Source: CAYXZO01 sp964469505 (GTDB lineage: Bacteria > Fidelibacterota > UBA8477 > JABMPR01). From it: a stretch of 36,507 bases of DNA. Positions 30,011 through 36,507 of this stretch are shown here, piece by piece. A program made the translations under genes and the position numbers. The DNA lies in the NCBI GenBank assembly GCA_964469505.1, contig CAYXZO010000021.1, positions 1-36,507 on the forward strand. The letters are read 5' to 3'. Under the pieces are notes generated by a model that saw only the letters and a program-made list of their open reading frames with translations, did no database searches and was not told where the DNA came from. Each line of letters opens with the position of its first letter. Position 1 is the stretch's first letter.

Positions 30011-33000
30011 ATGATAAGAAGAAGTATTTTATTAACAGGCGTTTTTTGCGTCTGGTTGACCCAGAGTTTAATGGCTGGGACAACGGGTAAGATCTCTGGT
30101 AAGGTGACGGATTCCAATACCGGCAAGCCGTTACCGGGCGTCAATGTCATCGTAGAGGGGATGGGCACTGGTGCTGCCACCGACGCTTCCGGAGATTACT
30201 ATATTATTAACCTGCCGGTTGGAGTCTACCAGTTGCGGTTCCAGATGATTGGTTATCAAACAGTTACGGTGAAGGATGTCCGGGTTAGAGCTGATTTGAC
30301 AACCGTAGTTGACATGGCTCTGAATCCCACAGTACTCAAGGCAGGCAAGAGGGTCGTGGTTGAAGCGAAGCGCCCCTTGATTCAGAAGGACCTGACAGCT
30401 TCGCGTAATATTATGACCTCTGAGGATATCAAAAATATCCCTGTTCAGAATGTTCAGGATGTGGTGAACTTCACCGCTGGGTTTGTAAATGGACATGCCC
30501 GTGGTGGTCGTTCGGGTGAAGTGATCTATATGGTCAATGGTGTTGGCGCTGTCGATCCTATGAACAACCGCTACGAGGCTAATATTCCGGAAAGTGCGGT
30601 AGAGGAAGTCAGCGTATATACCGGTGGTTTTTCAGCTGAGTACTCCAATGCCCAGTCAGGTGTGGTGAATTTCATCACCAAGGAAGGTGGCCCCACTTAT
30701 TCCGGGCGGATTAAGCTGCGGACCTCGGCTTTGGGACCTGAATCGGGGGCCACGGGGCCGGATGAAACCAGGTTTTTCAATTTTAACGATCACCATCGTC
30801 TGAAAGATGCGGAATTTGCTTTCGGTGGTCCTTTGCCGATCAAGCTGATGCCGTTAACCTTTTTCGTATCTGGTCAATATCGGGATGATAATGGCCGGTG
30901 GCCCAACGACTATAACAATCTGCGCAGTTTTACCTGGAAATTGGTTGCGCGCCCGACCAAGCACGATAAGCTGGCCTTTTCAGGATTCTTAGGCCATACT
31001 GATCAGGGTAATTATGGTCACCGGTATCGGATGCCGACATATGAAAACGAGGATACTGATCATGACGGCCATCTGGATGTAACGAAAGTGGTGCTCAGCA
31101 CCGATAGTCTCCAGCCCGGATGGCTACCCATCGTTCCAGATTGGCAGGGCAACGATAACACTATGAAACGCTGGATTCTCGTTGATGTGGATGGCGATGG
31201 AGATTTCAGAAATGAAGACCGTAATAGTAATGGTAAATTGGACATTGCCGATCTCAATCACGATGGGGACAGCACTGATGCCTTGAGTATGTTGGATGCT
31301 CTGGAACTGTTCAATCAGAATAATAGTCAGTTCATGGTGAGCTGGAGCCATAGCATCTCTTCCTCTTCTTACTTCGACGTTCAGGTGAGTCGGTACCTGA
31401 CCGGCATGCACTATAACGTAAATGAACGAGTGAACGAGGATGTCAACCGCAACGGACAGCTGGATCCAGGCGAAGATTACAACGGAAACGGCAAGCTTGA
31501 TCCTTATGGTTGGGATCTGTTGACAGACTGGAATGATGATGGATACATAGATGCTTCCCAATATCCGGGTTGGGATCCCAATAAGCCCATAGATGAATGG
31601 GGGCCCATGAGCCCCGATTCGACCTGGATGCCCTGGGAAGATGTGGAAATCGGGAACGGTTTACAAGACGCCCATAAGCTTTACATGTATGGTGACGGTA
31701 AGAATTTCTATCGTCTCCGTTGGAATACTGACCAGAAAGTGGTCTGGAACATCAAAACTACTTATACCTCTCAATGGAATAAGCGCAATAAGATGAAAGT
31801 GGGGGCCGAATTATCGACTTACAACATTTTTGACCATGACGTTGACCTGGCCTCGGGTGGTAATGTTTATGGGCAGAACATTGGCTATATCCCGGGTCAC
31901 GGGGAGAAGGGGCAGAAGCCGCTGCGGCCTAAAGTAGCGGGTGCCTTTATTGAGAACAAAATGGAATATGAAGGCATGATCGTTAACGCTGGATTGCGGT
32001 TCGATTATTTCGACCCCGCCACTAATATGTACCGCGTGAATGAACTGGAAGAGATCAGTGATACTCTGGAAGTGAAACCTAAGTATTACATTAGCCCTCG
32101 TCTTGGTATCGCTCATCCTATCACTGAAAGAGATGTTTTCTACTTCAACTATGGGCAGTATTTCCAGATTCCAGTTTTCCGTCTTCTGTACGAAAACTTG
32201 AACTGGGATCTATCGGGGGCTTTCCCGAGAGTTGGAAATCCTGATTTACAGCCAGAACGTACTACTTCCTATGAAATTGGTGTCAGACACCAGTTTACTG
32301 AAGACTTGGCAGTTGACGCTAAAGGGTTCTATAAAGACATCTCCGGATTAACCTCAACCCGCCAAGTCTATTATAGTGCCTCCAATTATTACACCATCTA
32401 CTTCAATACGGACTATGGAAACGTACGGGGCTTTGAGATTACTTTTGAGAAACGGTACACGCGTTACCTAGGTGGTTATCTGAGCTACAGCTACTCTGTG
32501 GCCAAGGGTAAAGCGTCCAGTCCGACGGAAGCCTATGTTCAGACCTGGGCTCACCAGATTGTTCCCAAGAAAGAACAGTACCTGGATTGGGATCAGAGGC
32601 ATACTGTGAATGCAGTGGTTAACTTTGGTATTCCTTTTATTGGCTTGAACGGTAACTTCACCGCTAATTACGGTTCGGGTTTGCCCTACACACCCCCCAG
32701 TTATAGTCTGGATGTGCCTTTGAATACTAAGCGTCGTCCGGCGACTTTCATGTCAGATTTGTACTTGGCTAAGCGGTTGAAGCTTAAGGGAGAGGGTTCG
32801 CTCGAATTCTTCTTGTGGGTGAACAATGTATTAAATAATAAGAATGTGACAGGCATTGCCGATGTTCAATGGTGGGAGAATTACACTCAGATCCAGAAGC
32901 ATTATGATGCTCACGACAGCAAATTCTTCGGTAGTGAAGACGACAATAACGGAATTGATGATGATGGAGATGGTTTTATTGATGAAACCATCCGTGATGA

Positions 33001-33139
33001 GTACATGATGTTAATGGATACTGATGGCGATGGAAAAGTAGACGATAACAAAAAGTACCCGGCTGGTGGTCAATATAGCTATCCGGGGTATTATAGCGAA
33101 CCGCGCACCTGGCGGCTCGGAGTAGCATTTGAGTTTTAA
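30011..33139 (+). CDS. TonB-dependent receptor with carboxypeptidase-regulatory-like N-terminal domain and EF-hand-like loops
   Basis: 1042 residues from ATG 30011, which has GGAGG eight bases upstream; an ATG at 29990 is in frame but lacks a Shine-Dalgarno. Order: signal peptide (to about residue 23), a carboxypeptidase-regulatory-like beta domain (ISGKVTDSNTGKPLPGVNV), a plug domain with DIKNIPVQNVQDVVNFTAG and the AEYSNAQSGVVNFITKEGG end, then a 22-strand-type barrel to the C-terminal Phe (RLGVAFEF). Large loops carry repeated calcium-binding-like runs: DVDGDGDF, NRNGQLDPGED, NGNGKLDP, DDGDGFIDE and DTDGDGKVDD. SusC-type topology, but no SusD follows; the next genes are a sorted secreted protein and a PorV-like barrel. 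The ligand is unknown. Confidence 0.9.
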   Translation: MIRRSILLTGVFCVWLTQSLMAGTTGKISGKVTDSNTGKPLPGVNVIVEGMGTGAATDASGDYYIINLPVGVYQLRFQMIGYQTVTVKDVRVRADLTTVVDMALNPTVLKAGKRVVVEAKRPLIQKDLTASRNIMTSEDIKNIPVQNVQDVVNFTAGFVNGHARGGRSGEVIYMVNGVGAVDPMNNRYEANIPESAVEEVSVYTGGFSAEYSNAQSGVVNFITKEGGPTYSGRIKLRTSALGPESGATGPDETRFFNFNDHHRLKDAEFAFGGPLPIKLMPLTFFVSGQYRDDNGRWPNDYNNLRSFTWKLVARPTKHDKLAFSGFLGHTDQGNYGHRYRMPTYENEDTDHDGHLDVTKVVLSTDSLQPGWLPIVPDWQGNDNTMKRWILVDVDGDGDFRNEDRNSNGKLDIADLNHDGDSTDALSMLDALELFNQNNSQFMVSWSHSISSSSYFDVQVSRYLTGMHYNVNERVNEDVNRNGQLDPGEDYNGNGKLDPYGWDLLTDWNDDGYIDASQYPGWDPNKPIDEWGPMSPDSTWMPWEDVEIGNGLQDAHKLYMYGDGKNFYRLRWNTDQKVVWNIKTTYTSQWNKRNKMKVGAELSTYNIFDHDVDLASGGNVYGQNIGYIPGHGEKGQKPLRPKVAGAFIENKMEYEGMIVNAGLRFDYFDPATNMYRVNELEEISDTLEVKPKYYISPRLGIAHPITERDVFYFNYGQYFQIPVFRLLYENLNWDLSGAFPRVGNPDLQPERTTSYEIGVRHQFTEDLAVDAKGFYKDISGLTSTRQVYYSASNYYTIYFNTDYGNVRGFEITFEKRYTRYLGGYLSYSYSVAKGKASSPTEAYVQTWAHQIVPKKEQYLDWDQRHTVNAVVNFGIPFIGLNGNFTANYGSGLPYTPPSYSLDVPLNTKRRPATFMSDLYLAKRLKLKGEGSLEFFLWVNNVLNNKNVTGIADVQWWENYTQIQKHYDAHDSKFFGSEDDNNGIDDDGDGFIDETIRDEYMMLMDTDGDGKVDDNKKYPAGGQYSYPGYYSEPRTWRLGVAFEF

Positions 33140-33156
33140 ATCACGGGGAGCAGAAT

Positions 33157-35520
33157 ATGAATAAACGATACCTGTCTACAGGGGTTGGGGTGGTGCTGAT
33201 GATAGCTTGGTTTGTCCAACCATTATCGGCGCGAGATAAGAATCAGCACCTGGCTCGACCCCTGGGTAATCCTGGATTGAATACTCACATTGTGCACAAA
33301 ATTGGTAAGCTGTGGAATGCGGGTTCCAACTATGGCCAATATGGCGACCCCAATGTGCCCTCAGGACTGCCTTCGATGGAATGGCCTGGCGGTAGTGGTA
33401 CCCACCATCTCTGGGAAGGGCGGTTCTGGATTGGTGCGAATGTGGATGGTGAGAAGAGGGTTTCTCATTGCGATTATGGTAACTATGAGTTCGCGGCCAA
33501 TGAAGATCATCCGCAGATTGATGTAGGTCCTGGTAAATCAGTAGAAGATAGCTATGCAATATTTGATGACCTGAATACTTCTCTCGCTAGCACTACCTCT
33601 TTGGGAGTCATAGTGCAGGAGCGAACTTTATCATGGAGTACCAAAGACTTCGATGATTTTTTAATCTACGAATACAATGTTATCCGAGCGGAGGATGGCG
33701 ATGATTACAGTGGCAAAGCGCTCAATGATGTCTATGTAAGCTGGGTTTACGATTGTGACATCGGGACCGGGACGGACCCGACCTCGCCCCACATTGATGA
33801 CTTGGTGGACTATGATGGGTGGGATGGGAACAATCCTATCCAATACCAGAATTACAAGACGGATATTGTACATAATCTAGACTGGAATGGAGATGGTGTA
33901 TGGGATGCTGCTGAAGGTTATGATAGCCGTGGGATTCCCATTGGTTGGGAACATGCTGGCAGCCCTAGTATTACCAATCCTAATTATGACCCTAACGGCA
34001 TACAGCCAGATGGTTTCTACGATGAGTATCAAGTTTGGCTCAGGGATGATGGTCCGGTCATTCGCTGGCAAACTTCGGTGACTTTCAATTACAACGGAGA
34101 AACCATTCAGACTGTTGCGGGTGAACCGGCAGTGATTGATGGGGACACTTTGCATGGATTTGTTATTCCCCGCAACATGTCCATCATGTATGATGGTGAT
34201 GATCCCACTACACCGGAATTAGACACCGGGGAACAGGGTAAAGTACCAGGCTTTGCAGGTGGTCGTCTGATTTATACTGATTACTTCAAAATGTACGGCG
34301 CTTACAACGAAACAGAAGATGATACATTGATGCGGGTTTACTCACACCAATGGTGGAACTGGGAATCCGACCCCGGTAGCGACCGCGACAAATACAACTA
34401 CATGGCCGCCACTCATACTGCTAGCGCCGGTAATCATTTCATGCCGCATCCCTTCGCAATTGGCGCGCCCACTTTCGATTATCGTTGGATGACCACTACT
34501 GGTCCGTTCCAGGATTTTCGCAAGGGTGACACTCTTCGTTTCGTTTATGCGGCCATCGTAGGTTATGGTCTAGCGGGACTGCGGGAGAATGCTGATAATG
34601 CTTTCATCGCCTATTACACTGGCAGCCACGGTGATCCATATAATCCTACCGGTCCTGAAGAAGATCAGCACTATCTATTGCCCGTACCTCCGCCTGTTCC
34701 AGTTCTTAAGTACAGCCCGCTCAACCACGGTGTAAAACTTTCCTGGGATAACTCCGCGGAATTAGCACCTGATCCCTTGATCGGAGTTCCGGATTTTGAA
34801 GGCTATCGAGTCTATCGTAGTGCCTATCGGCCGGGCAATTGGGAGCTATTGGCTGTATTTGATAATACTACTGATTATCGGTACTTAATTGACTTCGAGA
34901 CGGGTGACACCTTATCACGGGATGCGAACGGTAAGGCGATCATGGTGGATCTGCCCAAGCTGACTCACCAGTACATCGACCAAGGGGATACTATGTGGGC
35001 TACCGACACTTCCGGTGCCAGGATCCCTCTCTGGGTGAATGTTGCCCCCACTAACGATTTGCCTTACTATTATGTGGTTACTTCTTATGATAACCCCGCG
35101 GTACATGGTAGACCTGAGTTCCCCAGCATTGAATGCTCCCGTGTAAACTTTGCCGTGGATGCTGATGGGGCTCCCAAACCTATCTTCCCGGAAGGGATGT
35201 ATGAGGGATCTGATACAGGTCCGTCTGAGCTACAAGTGAGTGTTTACCCCAATCCTTATATCGGTGCCAACCGGCTGGAGAAGGAATACGAAAGCAAGAT
35301 CACGTTCGTGAATCTTCCCCCTGATTGTCGGATAACCATTTTCTCATTATCAGGGGATATGATAGACGTGATAGCCCATAATGACGGAACCACTGACCAC
35401 GATTGGGATCTGGTTTCACGCAATAATCAGGAAGTGAGTTCCGGCTTGTACGTGTATATCGTGGAAACGAATGATGGTCGCCGTCAAGTGGGCAAATTCG
35501 TGATTTTGCGTGGCGAATAG
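33157..35520 (+). CDS. Large secreted protein with type-9-secretion-like C-terminal sorting domain
   Basis: 787 residues. Signal peptide (VGVVLMIAWFVQPLSA). The N-terminal two thirds is a Trp/Asp/Gly-rich extracellular region with calcium-binding-like loops (DWNGDGVWDAAEG) and no recognised enzymatic motif. A fibronectin-III-like segment follows (residues ~520-600, with GVKLSWDNS and FEGYRVYRSAY). The last ~95 residues form a sorting domain (VYPNPYIGAN, CRITIFSLSGDMIDVI, SSGLYVYIVETNDG, VGKFVILRGE). Such domains direct proteins through the type 9 system or a related export route and anchor them at the surface. Shine-Dalgarno GGGGAG upstream. It lies between the receptor and a PorV-like gene. 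Function unknown; a surface partner for the receptor is inference. Confidence 0.8.
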   Translation: MNKRYLSTGVGVVLMIAWFVQPLSARDKNQHLARPLGNPGLNTHIVHKIGKLWNAGSNYGQYGDPNVPSGLPSMEWPGGSGTHHLWEGRFWIGANVDGEKRVSHCDYGNYEFAANEDHPQIDVGPGKSVEDSYAIFDDLNTSLASTTSLGVIVQERTLSWSTKDFDDFLIYEYNVIRAEDGDDYSGKALNDVYVSWVYDCDIGTGTDPTSPHIDDLVDYDGWDGNNPIQYQNYKTDIVHNLDWNGDGVWDAAEGYDSRGIPIGWEHAGSPSITNPNYDPNGIQPDGFYDEYQVWLRDDGPVIRWQTSVTFNYNGETIQTVAGEPAVIDGDTLHGFVIPRNMSIMYDGDDPTTPELDTGEQGKVPGFAGGRLIYTDYFKMYGAYNETEDDTLMRVYSHQWWNWESDPGSDRDKYNYMAATHTASAGNHFMPHPFAIGAPTFDYRWMTTTGPFQDFRKGDTLRFVYAAIVGYGLAGLRENADNAFIAYYTGSHGDPYNPTGPEEDQHYLLPVPPPVPVLKYSPLNHGVKLSWDNSAELAPDPLIGVPDFEGYRVYRSAYRPGNWELLAVFDNTTDYRYLIDFETGDTLSRDANGKAIMVDLPKLTHQYIDQGDTMWATDTSGARIPLWVNVAPTNDLPYYYVVTSYDNPAVHGRPEFPSIECSRVNFAVDADGAPKPIFPEGMYEGSDTGPSELQVSVYPNPYIGANRLEKEYESKITFVNLPPDCRITIFSLSGDMIDVIAHNDGTTDHDWDLVSRNNQEVSSGLYVYIVETNDGRRQVGKFVILRGE

Positions 35521-35534
35521 GGAAGGACCGCAAT

Positions 35535-36507
35535 ATGAAAAAGAGAATATTTTTCTTGATAACTGCTGTGGTCTTGTGTGGGAATACTTTACTAGCCCAA
35601 ACCGCCAAAGTCGGATTGGTTGGGGCTCAGTTTCTCAAAATTCCCATCGGGGGCCGAGCAGGTGCACTGGATGCAGCTACTATACCATTGAGTGATGATA
35701 TCGCCAGTATATTTACCAACCCTGCCGGTTTAAATCATGTGGCTGGTAAAGGTGGGGTATTCTTATCGCATGTGGCTTGGTTCGCCGATATCCAGCTCAA
35801 CGCGGGGGCGATTGTATATAGCTTTCCCGGCGTTGGAAAAGTAGGGGCCTTTTTCGCCCAGATGAATTCTGGTGATATATCTGTTACCACTGAATTTGAT
35901 CAAACAGGCGCCTCAGGTGTTACTTTCTCAGCTGTCAGCACAGTAATAGGCGTAACCTATGCCAGAATGTTCACCGACAGATTTGGCGTTGGTTTGAATG
36001 CTAAATGGGTGCAAGAAGATCTGGTAAAGGGGTATGCTTCAGGAGACTATGGTAAAGGTGGGACTCCCGCCATTGATATTGGAACCTGGTATAATACAGG
36101 AGTCAAGGGAGTAAGATTCAGCGCTTTAGTACAGAACTTTGGCGGAGAAATTACCCCGGGTGGTACATTCTACGATTTTTCTTACGGTGATACGATTATG
36201 ACTTCCGTCCCAGGTGATGTCTACGGTACCAAGGAACAGGTTCCGCAGGAGTTCCATTTTAGACCCTACTCGCTACCCATGATTTTCAATTTCGGCATCG
36301 CTTTTGATCCGGCACCGAATCTCACCATGGCTATAACTCTGGTGCAACCAAATGATAATCTTCAGCGGTATATAGTGGGTGCTGAATACACGGTTATGGG
36401 GATTTTATCCCTCCGTGGCTCGTACGGGATTGGAAGATATCAATTCATGACCGGATGGGACGAAGATGGCAATGCCGTATATGAGAAGACGTTGCTGGGC
36501 TATGATG
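35535..36507 (+). CDS. PorV/PorQ-like outer-membrane barrel (partial, C-terminus outside window)
   Basis: 324 codons are visible before the right edge, with no stop. Signal peptide RIFFLITAVVLCGNTLLA, then the family opening VGAQFLKIPIGGRAGALDAA and the DDIASIFTNPAGL motif, which is the hallmark of PorV/PorQ/UPF0164 proteins, then repeated barrel strands (FSALVQNFGG, FNFGIAFDPAPNLTMAITL). PorV proteins shuttle or anchor sorting-domain cargo in type 9 systems, fitting its place 14 bases after the sorted-protein gene. GGAAGGA lies seven bases before ATG. Confidence 0.85.
   Translation, partial: MKKRIFFLITAVVLCGNTLLAQTAKVGLVGAQFLKIPIGGRAGALDAATIPLSDDIASIFTNPAGLNHVAGKGGVFLSHVAWFADIQLNAGAIVYSFPGVGKVGAFFAQMNSGDISVTTEFDQTGASGVTFSAVSTVIGVTYARMFTDRFGVGLNAKWVQEDLVKGYASGDYGKGGTPAIDIGTWYNTGVKGVRFSALVQNFGGEITPGGTFYDFSYGDTIMTSVPGDVYGTKEQVPQEFHFRPYSLPMIFNFGIAFDPAPNLTMAITLVQPNDNLQRYIVGAEYTVMGILSLRGSYGIGRYQFMTGWDEDGNAVYEKTLLGYD

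Noticed and set aside
30011..33139. SusC/SusD pair interpretation of the receptor operon
   Set aside because: The following protein lacks a lipobox and SusD-type helical repeats, and it ends in a sorting domain instead.

Overview
The window is a piece of a bacterial chromosome that looks like an FCB-group genome (the Bacteroidota/Calditrichota/Marinimicrobia neighbourhood). The reasons are two PorV/PorQ-type outer-membrane barrels, a secreted protein with a type-9-secretion-like C-terminal sorting domain, a TonB-dependent receptor with an N-terminal carboxypeptidase-regulatory-like domain, an Na+-translocating NADH:quinone reductase (Nqr), and a TrmD with the CGRYK variant of its SAM loop. 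The phylum is inference. I see no tRNA, rRNA, CRISPR array or insertion sequence.

Layout. (1) 1-4833, minus strand: a type I restriction-modification locus, hsdM ... hsdS, with hsdS cut by the left edge. Three accessory genes sit between hsdM and hsdS: an XRE-ImmA/IrrE metallopeptidase, a PIN-like DUF4411 protein and an ORF6N-domain protein. Each junction carries a degenerate copy of the last codons of hsdM, and these codons double as the ribosome-binding site and start codon of the next gene. (2) 5207-12917, minus strand: a tightly overlapping operon tauE-like permease, selA, selB, mutS, outer-membrane barrel. (3) 12940-16751, minus strand: the classic ffh-rpsP-khpA-rimM-trmD-rplS operon with a recognisable promoter and terminator. 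(4) 16961-18419, plus strand: a lone, AT-richer DUF234-type AAA ATPase with its own promoter and a palindrome. (5) 18480-25324, plus strand: nqrABCDEF-apbE, in which ApbE is the flavin transferase that activates NqrB and NqrC. An intrinsic-terminator-like hairpin lies inside the first codons of apbE. (6) 25348-26487, minus strand: anmK. (7) 26684-29792, plus strand: tig-clpP-clpX. ClpP has Asn where the catalytic triad Asp is expected. (8) 29938-36507, plus strand: a TonB-dependent receptor, a sorted secreted protein and a PorV-like barrel (cut by the right edge). This operon is preceded by a perfect inverted repeat whose loop is exactly the -35 hexamer.

How it fits together: most of the window is core machinery (translation, SRP, mismatch repair, Sec decoding, energy conversion, proteolysis). 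The accessory parts are the restriction locus with its inserted genes, the AAA ATPase, and the envelope operon at the right end. The strongest candidate for something undescribed is the modular hsdM-tail junction architecture. Next are the ClpP Asp-to-Asn change, the terminator inside apbE and the receptor/sorted-protein/PorV trio with EF-hand-like loops.
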